A stretch of 64,000 nt of DNA from positions 1,469,764-1,533,763 of the forward strand of contig NC_092583.1 in assembly GCF_037975245.1 (NCBI RefSeq), written 5' to 3'. Every line of letters starts with the position of its first letter. Position 1 is the stretch's first letter. The notes beneath the pieces are model-generated. The model was given only the letters and a program-made list of their open reading frames with translations, was not told where the DNA came from and searched no databases. This DNA comes from Apostichopus japonicus. Lineage: Eukaryota; Echinodermata; Holothuroidea; Aspidochirotida; Stichopodidae. Below are positions 22,931 to 35,328 of the stretch, piece after piece. Made by a program: the position numbers and the translations under genes.

Positions 22931-24234
22931 AGTTATTGTAGTGCGCGTGCGCGCTACAATATTGGAATTACTGGCCAAGTAAACGATACCTATATGACTG
23001 GACGTTGAAACTAAAAGTTTCATATAGTCTCTGTGCATTTGCAGTTTCAGAGGCTAGCTGCATGTATAGCCAACTTATTCTAAGCCTGTCACGGCGTTCA
23101 CAAGCGCCCTCACTTTGTAGATACCTATACATGACTATACTCCCATGGTGTGTTGTCCGCCCTAAAAATAACACCATGGACAAATGAAACTTTCTACCTA
23201 AAACTGCAAACACTTCACGTGCACTACTAACTGCGCGTTTGCAGGCAAATGCAGTTCTATTTATCTCCCGGATTAGCTTTACAACAAGCTTGTATACAAA
23301 ACCGATGATGGAGAAAATAAGCTACAGCGCTATCCTTTTTGAACCGACGGTCGTTTATTTTGTTATAAATTGTGCCCCCTCCATCTTTTTGCCAAGAGAG
23401 AAAACCCTTGACTCGACGGTAGAGTAAGAAAAATAAAGAAATGTAAGAAAGTAAACAATAAAGTGGTAATGAAAGTCAAGAAATAGGTGTCAGGCCCGTA
23501 CGGAGAGGGTTTGGGGGCAGTGATGGCATTTTCAAGGTCAGAAAAGTGTCTTCCAGCTACCTCAGGGTTGTTATTAGCAAACAAAAATATTCCACGCTAC
23601 CTGGAGCTACCTGAATACAACATGCAACATATACGGAGGATAAAATAGCAGCAATTGCATCAAAAACATGATAACATCTTTTACAGTTGGAAGACTTCTT
23701 CTTCCATTTTTCTATTTTTGGGGGTTTTGGGTTTGTAGCTACGAACAATGTCTCATTTTATTTCCTGAAACATCAAATTATGTATGCATTTGCTTTGATG
23801 ATTGATATAACAAATAGATGACCTTTGAATTACGAATTGCTAAGATTATATGCGAGGACAAAATATACTATGAAGTATTTGCGGAAATTTGGTACCAGGA
23901 CAATTCGTCCGGCCGATCTATATTTGCTGTGAAAGGGGGAGGGGGGGGGTACAAATTTCAGCAGGATGATATAGTGTCCGACCGGACTAAATGTGCTGGT
24001 ACAAATTGTCCCCCGCACACTTTATACAGGGAGACACTCCGTACTGTTACAATATATATATCTCCCACGATCTATAAATACTTTTGTAAGAAAAGTCACA
24101 TAGAAAAGAACCGGGGCACGAAAAAACCAAACAACCGAACGACTGATCCGCTCTCAACCCCATTCCCCTTGTATCGAGACTGTGTGGTCATCGTCAGCTG
24201 TGCATCATGATTCCCCTCGAAAGGGAACAGATAT
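22931..24234. other. Non-coding stretch
   Basis: Short alternating purine-pyrimidine tract GTGCGCGTGCGCGC near 22941. Open frames on both strands lack family resemblance. A poly-G run lies at 23937-23949. Confidence 0.35.
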
Positions 24235-24274
24235 AATACTACACATGATCTTAGCCAAAAGGCCGAGAAGCGAT
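24228..24274 (-). ncRNA. U2 snRNA 5'-end-like sequence (truncated copy or U2-headed repeat)
   Basis: Read on the minus strand from 24274, the first 39 bases match the 5' end of metazoan U2 snRNA with one change. They include stem-loop I (ATCGCTTCTCGGCC, TTTTGGCTAAGATCA) and the branch-point recognition segment GTGTAGTAT. After a three-base insertion, ATCTGTTC still resembles stem IIa, but then the match ends in a different hairpin (TTCCC, TTTCGA, GGGAA). The Sm site and the 3' stem-loops of U2 are not found downstream, so it cannot be a normal U2 gene. It may be a retroposed truncated U2 or the head of a U2-derived SINE. Confidence 0.7.
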
Positions 24275-27170
24275 CTGTCACAGTAACAGCTCGCTGGCAG
24301 TCCCCATACGATGCAAAATGTTTGAACACATTCGTCACACGGCTGGATGCAGTGTTACCAAGCAACAGATCCTGCTTGTAACATGGTAGTGGACAATAAC
24401 CTTTTGCGAGTTTTCAAAACGCTAGAAAAGAATTTTACTTTTAGCATTGATAATGATATTCATTTTTTTCCTTGCTCAATACATAATTAGTCACTCCTTT
24501 CTGTCAATCTATCGTGGAGTGGAATTTTCCATTTTAACGTAACAACAAAAGAGTCTGCCTCGCCGTGCGAACCTTTCAGTTCAATTGATATTTGGAACGC
24601 CTCCCTTTCATCTATGCGATCCTACTATTGGTTCAAATGTTATGACGTCATAGATAGGCCTTTTCCAACCCAAAATAGCCAATACAAATCAATACGGATA
24701 TATCTAGCACATGGATATTTCACCGTGGACAATTCTGTTTTGAGTTTACAATTCACAAAGCACCTCTCCTTTCAGACGCTCCCGTTTTCGCAACCGAAGG
24801 CAAAGGTAAGCATATGTGTAGATACACTTAATAAAGAGAAATTCACATCAATTTAAGGACATAACAAAAATAAAATGTATCTGCTAAAGAAGTCTTTTTG
24901 AAGTACTGTTCGACGGATCATTTCTAATTGCCAGACGAATTCCAAAATAGTGCGCTGTCACGGTTACTAGCCTCTCTATATGTCTCTGCATGTGTTCCCT
25001 GGTATACATTGCGTGTGCACGCGAGGTGCCTTTTCTGCTCTCTATAATGCTAATTTCATGTTTCAGGTGGAGGAATGACCAAACATTTTTGGCCGTAGCA
25101 AATGGCAGTAACACTTTTTGATCACATGTATCTATCTATCTATCTATACATATATATATATGTACATATATAGGCCTATAGCTATATCTATAGAATTTTA
25201 TTAATTAATCTCCAAAAACTTGGCGCAAGATGGGTAAATTATGTATTTAATGTGCATCTATAAATCTGGCAGACTCTCGAAATATGAGAAGTGCAAGGAT
25301 GGAAGCCTTAGCTATATTCTACGGTGTTTGTAGCAGTTTAATGTTAAACGAATCGAAAAACTTACAGGGAACCATGTGAATAGTAACGACGAGAAATTTT
25401 GTTCCAGTGCTATCCCCTTCCCCGAATACCTTATACCTTGCCCAGCCCCATTCCATACTCTACCTCAGCAGCCCTATCGCTACAACCCCCACCCCCACCC
25501 CACCTCACCCCACCCCAATACTATGTAGCTTTGTGTCAAAACGTGTGCCTCATTCATAACCAGTATAAATCAAATTGCCTTGATTTAAAGTTTAACGTTA
25601 CAAGTTCTTGCTTATATTTTATTATCTCTGAGTGCATTAATTACATGGGTTATTGTCTCAGCACAATTTCACTGTGGGTAGCCATGGGTGTTTGTGTATG
25701 GGGGGGGGTTGATCGGGGGTTGTGTTCGGGGTGGTCGGGGATTGGGTTTGTGAGGGTATGTTAGGGAATTTGATGGTCTTGTAGTCTGTTTTTTCGTATT
25801 CTTAATTAATTTGTTTATTGCTTTGTCTATTTTCTAGCTAATATTCCTTTGTTCAATTTTTTTAAATTCTGATTTGACTTTTTTCTTCATTCTTTTTTGG
25901 GGGGCGGAAGGGGGGGGGGGGGGAGGTTTGAAAGCCCTTCTGGGATTTTTAGTTTGACTTCCTTCTACTTAAATGGCGGTTCATATTATGTTTGGTATTT
26001 TGTGCAAACTTGTACTATTTAATGTTGTAGCAAAAGAAGTAAACGATACGAACGAATGTGCATTTGTGCAACTTGAAGCCATTCAACTGCCTTAATGTGT
26101 GATTTGATACATACCGTAGCTTATATACTATTTGTATAGTTAAAGCCACTTGCAGCGCAGGGCCAAAATGCCAGCCCTTGGCATGGCCTAGGCTACCTAA
26201 TTGAGAGTATTTATATACTTACTCTCTTCGTGTCGCTAAAGTCACTTACCTTTGATCAGGGTTCGGGTTTTTTGTTCCGGACGAAACCTGTTTCATCAAG
26301 AATTGAGATAACGTTTCTTTAAAAGTCTATCTCTATTACAATGTTTGTCACTTCTTAAAGGATTACAAATCAAGGTTATAGTGTCTCTAGAAGTCCATCT
26401 CTGTAAAAAAAAAAAAATTGTCAGTTTTAAATCTTTACCTATACAAGTATACAGTAGGTCTATTGTCTTGTCTTTAATACAACAACTTTGAAAACTCCCT
26501 TTACGTGCAAGTTCGTTGCTTCCCTCCCCTTATGATAGGCAGATAGGCATAGCCTACAGTTTAAAACAGCACTTGACCAGTGTGAAATCTTGAGAATTAT
26601 GGACTTTGACATATACAAAGACTGACATCAGATGTCTTGTCCCGGCTTTAGAAACTTTAACTCATTGGCATTGCCTTCCCATCATATCCCTCCACAATAG
26701 TAATTCTAATATCTCTTTAAGTGCCACGTGAATGTCTTCAACCCCCCCCCCCCCAAATAGGTAGGACCCAAGAACCTACAATTACAGAGCACTGGAACCA
26801 GCTGTAGTGAATTCAATCCAGGACACAGGAAATTATACGCGTTGAAAGAAGAATATATCCTGGCTAGATATAAGCAGGAAGTTGTGTCCAGTTAGGCTCT
26901 ATAGCTCCACTGTCTGTGTTATCAGCTGATTTATTGACAGTTGTAACTGTGCTCTAAGTTCTGTTTACTTCGTAAATTCTCAAATTAATCAGTTAGTACT
27001 CAAAATAATGGTCTTAAAATTTAAAAAGTTATTTTCGCTTATTTGAGTTTCTTTCAATTTTGAGTGGAAGACACTGCAAAGGTAGAAACCTGTTTCTTTC
27101 CATCCGGCGAAAAACATGCCCCCCCCCCACCCCCGCGGTTTTTTCCCCTGGGACGAAACCTGCGAACTAG

Positions 27171-27258
27171 ATTCTACGCCTTGGTATTACGCCTTGGTAG
27201 TACTACGCCCCGTAGTACTACGCCACGTAGTACTACGCCACTACGCCTTGGTAGTATA
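27171..27258. repeat. Short minisatellite with palindromic TAGTACTACGCC units
   Basis: Repeats of the type GCCTTGGTAGTACTACGCC and CACGTAGTACTACGCC occur four to five times. Each contains the palindrome GTAGTACTAC, so the array is partly self-complementary. Confidence 0.8.
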
Positions 27259-28023
27259 CTTTATTTTACCAATAGTAAAAAAAAATGTGTATTCTTTTTT
27301 TTTTTATTCGTTTCTTTATAGGACTTTGATTATCAGAATATTTGACGTTGATTCATGACTGATGCAGTCGTGTAAAAGCGGTTTTCAATAACGGGGTTGG
27401 GACGCTGACCCCCCCCCCCCCCGGGAGGTGAGGGTCGCAGCAACTGATTGAGTTTTGTAACAGTTGGTGGGTTGGGAAGCCCTTTAAGTCGAACACCTTC
27501 GAGGCAAGGTCATCATCAGATAATTTGCTAAAAGAGATTTCAAGGAGATAAAAAAAGAAAAAGCAAACACCATTATTGGTATTTTTTGATAATTAAGAGA
27601 TAACTGTCATGAACTACTTCCATCGATATAACTTAAAAGAACATTGGGGGGGGGGCACGGGGGGTGGGCACTGGCACAGATTAAATGCCTGACTGATGTT
27701 TATCACATTTTATGCAGGGCGGCTCATGTCAAGGAATGCAAACATTGTTTACACACTTTACATAATCCATGCCTTACAGAGATTTCATCACATCATCATT
27801 GGGCCTTTTCTATTGTTTTTTTTTTCATTGTTCTCAACGCCATATATGCCCGGGCCACCTCTATATTTTCTTAATCCAATCCTTAATTATCCCAGGTCCT
27901 GGGCTGTATCCCCTATGCCCACCCCCAATTGTCACTGCATGGGATTGACAAGTCTTGCTTAATAATATCAAGCGCATGTACCTTGGACATGTTTATTGGT
28001 GAAGTTAAGGTTATTCATATATC

Positions 28024-28047
28024 CATGGAGCTATTAATAGCTCCATG
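28024..28047. repeat. Perfect 24-bp palindrome sharing a core with one at 54.6 kb
   Basis: The left half is CATGGAGCTATT and the right half is its exact reverse complement. A further ATAACCATGGAGG follows at 28050-28062. The same core (CCATGGAGCTAT) forms the arms of the palindrome at 54618-54667, so the two are probably relics of one palindromic repeat. Confidence 0.75.
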
Positions 28048-28985
28048 ATATAACCATGGAGGTAAAAACAGATGATATAACCAACCATATATAGGCAATG
28101 TACCGTATACACTTTTGTGTACTGTTTACTGTGGTATGCATATATGCAGCAATAGCGGCCTATAAGCCTATAGGGCGTTATGTCCGTGTTGTGTACGTCA
28201 GGATTGTTTGGACTGTATGGTCCGATGTTTGCCTTTTATTACGTCACAATAGCCGATTTTATATTGTTCCTGGTTCGGCTTTCAGTCTCCGGAGAGACCC
28301 GTGTAATTTCACACCATTATATTACTGATGACAATACAGGCTGATATATAGTGGAGTGTGGGGCAACCATATACACAGTACAACATTAAAGTTGGATATA
28401 CATGTGACACCAAAACCAGACCAGGGTGACAGGGTCAAGACTCAACCCGGTGATAGCGGATTTACTCTATAGCTAAACAGGATATCCCGTGTAGACATGC
28501 AAATTCAGACACTTTCATAGACAGGAGAAATATTCCAGAAATATTCCAGATAAGATTGTCTGAATGCATCCCCATTTTTGGCTGGCTAAGTCCTCCGTCA
28601 TTCTTTCGAGTGAAACACAGTATATGCTTAGTATATACGGGACTTGCATATACTGCGTATTCAAATTGGGAAGTCCCTGATATAATTAGATGTATTTACA
28701 ACACTCCCCCTTACCTGTCTTTTCTCAAGCCATGCACTTTCTCTTCTAGGTTCACGTGCCAAAATTTCAGAGGATATAGAACCTTGTAGTTGCTTTACAA
28801 ATTTAACTTATTTTAAGTGTTCCATAATGTCGAATATATTATGAAGGGATACATACAGAAATATACTGTAGCTTTCGATTAACACTTCTTCGCCTTCTTC
28901 TTCTTCTTTTTCTATACAGCTTCACCTTCCTTATTCGTTTTCATCCACACCGTAAACTGTTCAGTTCAAACCTCAGCTGCTAAAA

Positions 28986-31900
28986 ATGACGACCGACTCA
29001 TCAAACATAAAACCCATGACCCATGGCACCACCAACGGTATAACCAACGGGGGTACCAACGGCCACCTCAAAGAATACTTGGTGAAGCGGTCCGACCTCC
29101 ACGATAGAATGACGAAAGACTCATCTGGCAAATCCGTCATTGAGTGGTACGACGGGGAAGCTACCCTGTATGATGACGTAAGTATTTATGACCAGGATAC
29201 ACCGCGTACATCTCGAAAATGGAGGTGAGGGGTGCGTGGGGGGGGGGGGTGCGTGGGGGGGGGGTGCGTCGGGGTGGGTGGTAGACTGGTAGTATATGAT
29301 GGCATAAGTATGGGACAGTGGGGGAGGGGGCGCTGGGAAGGGAAGAGTATGACGAAGGAACACATACAACGCCAATAAGGGGAGGGGGAAGTGTCATGGG
29401 TAGGGACGTGTGGAGGGACGTGTGGAGGGAAGGAGAGGTGAACAGGGGGATGAGGAGAGGGGACTGGGTGATGGCAGGGTGTGTGCGGCAGAGATTGTAA
29501 TCGGATTTGTCTCAACGTCAAATGAGAGATTGAAGTATTTGTGTGATACGTGACTGTCTTAGCATGAAGCAAAGTGGTCAGATACCCGCAATGCCAAGTA
29601 AAGCTATACACAAGTGCATTTCTGTGTTTTGTGTCTTGTGTTATACGACCAGGGCTTGTTATACAAACGCCCTGCTAAGATCACGCAATATTTTATCATT
29701 CAGACATTATTTGATATACCCCCCTCAATTTTTATGTACCTTTACTATTATTTATGGTCTAAGATGGTATCACGAATTACAGCTTTAAAAGCAATTTTTT
29801 TTTTTTTTTTATGTGGCCAAATATATATTGGGGCAGCGTTACTGCACTTGCTTTGTACTATACCGACAAATATCAACACGGAAGGAATTTAATGTGAAAT
29901 GGTGAATCTACACTTTGAAAGGACCTTTTGTTCCTTTCTTTCCATTGGGACCTGAAAGTAGGGAACAATATTGGTGACTTTGTCACACACACACAGACAC
30001 ACACACGAACGGGCTAACTTGACGCAATATGGGTAGGCCTATGTGAGAAGCCTATGTGTTATGTGTTAATTATTTTGTTAGACGCTATATCAGATTTTAA
30101 TCTCTTCGTTTCTGCACGAATGGATTAATTTTCTTGCATGTTTACCAGTAATGCATATCTAGTTGAACATTATTCTTGTATTTTGCAACGGGTGGGTGGT
30201 GATGTATGTCCTTTAGGTAGCATGAACCCATCCCATCCTAATACGTAGCCACCGGCCTATACAACTTCATTCGTTTCAGACACAGGTCAATGTTCAGGGT
30301 TTTCTTCGGCAAGCTTTTGATTCCATCAGTAAATTGAGTTTAGTGCTTAGAAAATGTTTACATAATATGTGAATGTAAACAAAGCGATGAGGAGAACACA
30401 ATTAAGTTAAGGGATATCGAGTTTCACCAAACAAAACGCAGTCTTATTGTTGTTGTTCAATTAACTGGACGTTACCGGCATAAAAAAATGGGTTACCCCC
30501 CTCAAAGCTCGTACAACAACAGTGTAGAAACCCGTGGGCATGAAACCCTACGCGTAGCCAATTAATTCTCGTGTGTTATGCGAAGACGGTCATCCATTAG
30601 CTGTAGCCTGCATTGACCCCGTTTAATTTATTGAGAGCCCCAATGTTGTTGGCACAGTTCTAGCATGCAGATGTCCATAGATGTCTATATTGTTTTGTGC
30701 GTTCTTTTCCATGACGTCAATACATGTGCTCGAATAACTGGCTTAAGTATGTGTACAATGCAAGGCATGCCTTTGTTATCGCTAGCTGCTACTTAAAAAT
30801 TGGAGAGGAATATTTCAAACAAATCATCATTCTGATAGTACGTGTACATAACTGTATTGCTTATCTCCGATTAAGGAAGGAATTGCTGGCTTAAAATCAA
30901 TCTAAGGGGGATGTCCGAGAATCCAACATCGAACTTACGCTTAAAAATACAGGACGGGGGGTGGGGTGGGGTGGCAGAAGAGGGGCTAATAGCGTGTTTG
31001 ATACTTTCATGTGTGGGGGGGGGGGGGGGGTGGGGGGGGGGGTGATAGGAGGGAGCTGGCCATTTGTCTCAACCCCTGGAGTGAAACGAATTCAAGAGAA
31101 AAGCTTCAACTTGTCACTTTTGTCTGGGTTGCGAGGGTTGATGGGAAATAAAGCTTGTGACATCCACTTTTCTCTGTACGATATCCACAATTTTGGAAAA
31201 CAGAGTATATATATCCATGCATAGTCAATTTCGTTTTCAATTTTGAAGCTTAACAATAGTATCATGAAACAAATAATAAATGTCTCGTTTGTACTAGATT
31301 TTCACGTTTGAATCATTTTTTTCCCTTCAATCTTTGTGTTTCTCTTCAGCAATTCGAGCATGCTAACTTCATCTACCACAAAGATACAGCGCAGGCGCTC
31401 GCCGATTACGTCAAAGACAGAGGGGCGAAAGTTTTGGATCTAGCTGCTGGCTCGGGCAAAATAGGCCTCCTGGTGAGATATTTTAACATTTTGACCTCCA
31501 CCCATTTTTTCTATTTTTGCAGTGTTTGTGTGTGATGTGAAGGACGAGCAGCAAAAGAAATGGCAAATTATTGTAAATGGCGCAGAGTAGGGGGGGGGGG
31601 TGGGGGGGGGTTCGTTTTCTATTTCCCCGAGCAATATTCGCCGGTTAACCGACATCGATTATTATTCGTCGTAATATTCCGATCAAAACTTAGCAGACTG
31701 TCATCTAGCCAGTGTTAACCTTGGTGCGCTAGTTCATGCGTTATTGCTCGTTTTTCGTCTCTCCATACACCTTCCGGCGTCAAGGAACTCAACATTCATT
31801 GAGACCCAATTTCCACTCAAAAACAAAATGAACTAAAGGGGGAGAGAGAGAGAGGTGGAGAGAGGAAAAACAGACATTGGGCGGCAAAGAAGCTCCTGAT

Positions 31901-33004
31901 TTTCAAAGGCCAGTTTTTGAAGAGATGTGTCATAAATCAAACAAAGATGACGAAAATATTGAAAATCAATTATTGATTATGATAGTACAATGTCGTACCC
32001 ATGAGTCACGGCTTGGCTCAACTTTAAATGTTACAATGAGACAGATTTGTTTGTTTGTCTTTAGCCTTTTTTACGAATTTCCGAGGTTTGAATACGGCTA
32101 CCGCGTCACAAACAATTTAGATTAACAGCGCCATCTGTTAATAGTCCTTTCTTCTGCTGCTTGGTTTGTGGTGTTTCCGCTAATCGGTTAGTCTCGCTTA
32201 CTGTACATCATCGTTAGTTAACAGCCCCTTCCCCCCACTCCCCCACACCCTCCACCCGGCCAATGCCTCCGACCCCTCCCATCCCTCTGATGTATAGTGC
32301 ATATACGAATTTCCTTATATAACTCGCCAAAACAAAAAAGAAACTGAGAAAAAAATACTATGAGAAAAGAGAAGCATGTATCATCCATAGAGTATATTTG
32401 CGTTAAGTTTATGGTAATTCATCAGCAGCAGCCTTAGTTATTATAATTATTTTAATTATTATAATTATTTTAATTATTATAATTATTTTAATTATTATAA
32501 TTATTTTAATTATTATAATTATTATTATAATTATTATTATTCGACTTTAGTCGAAGTCGTTAGGGGTGCATTTGTTGTTTTTCTTTAATATTTAGTTCGC
32601 TTCCAATATTTACTAGGGTTTTTTATACCAGCCAAACTACTCCCGTGTGCGCTGGTTATGTAAAAACGTGGGGATGGGGGTGTGGGTGGGGGTGGCGGCG
32701 GTGGTGTGACGACGGTCAACCAGAATTATGAAAAGTACCTGGTAATTACGGCATACTTGCACAGCTCCCCTTCCTCTATCCACCCCTCCCACTATCATCT
32801 TACCCTTTGTTGCTTTAACCGTTCACGCAGTATAGCTACTGTAGTATTAGTATTATCTTTATTCCTTGCGCACCTCCCAACCCCCTCCCCCGACGAACAC
32901 TGCCCTTTAGAACCTCTCATGTCGTGCTACTATATATAACGCGCCTTCGTGAGCGTGGTCACTCAGTACCTCGCGCACTGAAATATATTATATAGCCTAT
33001 AAAG

Positions 33005-33037
<33 letters not shown>

Positions 33038-33572
33038 AAATATATATATAATATATATTATATATATATATAAAATAAATAAAGATCAACACACTAGGAA
33101 AATTCCACTTCACGAGCGGTCGTGAAGTGGAAGTCTTCTGGTGTGTTGATCTTTATTTATTTAATACATATCTGTCATACCACTTGCTACACATTCATTT
33201 CTTATTTTACGGCTTGGCTTGCTACAGTATAACTGGTAATTCTGTGTAAATTGTCAGATTCAAAGCACCAGGGGTGAACTGTGTACAATCATAACACTTG
33301 GGTTGTATATACGCCCTCATTGACAGTTATAAAAAGTCAGTTTATACGCATTCACACACCAGTAGAATCACTGGTCGAGTGGTACGGACCTCGGTCTGAC
33401 ACAAGGGGTTCGATTCCTGATGAGTCCCAAAAGGACGAACCGGTCGTGAAGTGGAATTTTTCTAGTGTGTTGATCTTTATTTATTTACTATATATCTTTC
33501 ATACCACTTGCTGCACAAGTACACATTCATTTCTATATGTATAATTATATTCTAATAATTAATTTCTATATG

Positions 33573-33607
<35 letters not shown>

Positions 33608-33668
33608 GTATGTATAATTATATTTATAGGCCTATATATATATGTATAATTATATAGATATAGATATA

Positions 33669-33721
<53 letters not shown>

Positions 33722-34208
33722 TATATATGATATATATATCATATATATATATATGTATATATGATATATATAAATATAGACATATGATATATAGATATAT
33801 ATCATATAGATATATATGATATATATATGATATAATATATATATGATATATATAGATATATATGATATATATAAATATCATGTCTGCTTTACTTTACCCC
33901 GTCGTTAGGAATGTTTCTGCTCGACTAGATTTCTTTAAGTTCTGAGAACAGTTCAGTAAACCGTGACTGTATAATTTTAGCCATGAATAGATTTCGTCGG
34001 TGTGGGATTTTTTATTCCGCTTTGCTGCTATTATTTGCTTCGCTTGAGAAAATCTGAGCATCCGCTAAAACAATATCGTTGCCCTTGTACTTGAATATTT
34101 AAACACGCAGACCTTTTTGTTGTGCTTACCGTGTACCTCACGTCATCGCTTTTATGCTGTACCGTTTTTAACGTTTAATCTTTCCTATAGTATAGCATAG
34201 TATATATA

Positions 34209-34258
<50 letters not shown>

Positions 34259-35247
34259 CTATACCTTTAGAGCTGGGCGGGTACCCACCCATTACAAGCA
34301 TTGGTGCTATTTGGTCATAAATTTGATGGGATAAATAGATAGGAAAGTTCCTGTGTATAACCTGGAGTAAATGGTCTTTTCGTTATGGCACCACCACCGA
34401 TATCATTGCCTGCAGGATTGCTGACATTCCCAAAAGCAAAGTCCTGGACCTCCACATTAATTTCCAACGTTGATGGGGGACAATTGGTGCTTTATTTGTT
34501 TCACTTTAAGAGTAATGCAGTTAGGGAAATAAGGTTCAATAGTGGTGACCAACTGACCACTGAATACGTAAACTCACGTGTTTATAATGGTAACAATTGG
34601 AGTTTTCTTGAAAGTCCGAAACCGGCATTTTGCCGTTTCTGTCGATTATTTTAACTTATCTGACAAAATGTATTCGAATTTGGTCCGGTTTTTAATGCGA
34701 AGATCGCCCCGGATACTAATATAACCTTAGGTTATGAAAGACTCCTAGGACACGATTCGTTCCATGTTAGCGTTTCATGATCAGTAATAGCGCCATCTTT
34801 ACGTCACTCTTGCTCGGTAAGATTGTACGAATCCGTGAAGAACATGATACAAATGTGGAAATACCTATTCAAACCCGTTGTGTGTATCTAAGGGATACCG
34901 CATCGGCTATTAATACGATACCATCTTGCCACTTGTTAAAGTCCAATAAATATGAATCCACATTTTCTCAACTGAGGGAGTCATTTGGCCTAAGCATTTA
35001 TGTCAAGCTATGTAAATGATAAACGGTATTTCCTTAAGACTTATAGATCACACTTCATAGCTCATGAAATGGACACATTACTTTTGCCGATACGAAAGAT
35101 AAATAGGAAATTGATTTGCAAGTATTTGAATATGTGCTTAATAATTATTCGTCGACAAAAGTTGGCGAATGGCGAAATTCCTGGTGTAAGGATGGTCCGC
35201 TTGAATGTTAAGACAATGTTCTTCTCTTACAACGGCAAGTCCTTTTT

Positions 35248-35328
<81 letters not shown>

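Larger units (their letters stand above)
24275..28917. other. Intergenic stretch upstream of the METTL27-like gene
   Basis: No coding exon was recognised. It holds poly-G/C runs (25910-25924, 26742-26754, 27411-27422), a short minisatellite at 27171-27258, a perfect palindrome at 28024-28047 and AT-rich DNA. The promoter and 5' UTR exon of the downstream gene should lie in the right part. Confidence 0.35.

Noticed and set aside
24228-24274. A complete U2 snRNA gene
   Set aside because: The match stops at the start of stem IIa, and no Sm site or 3' stem-loops follow.
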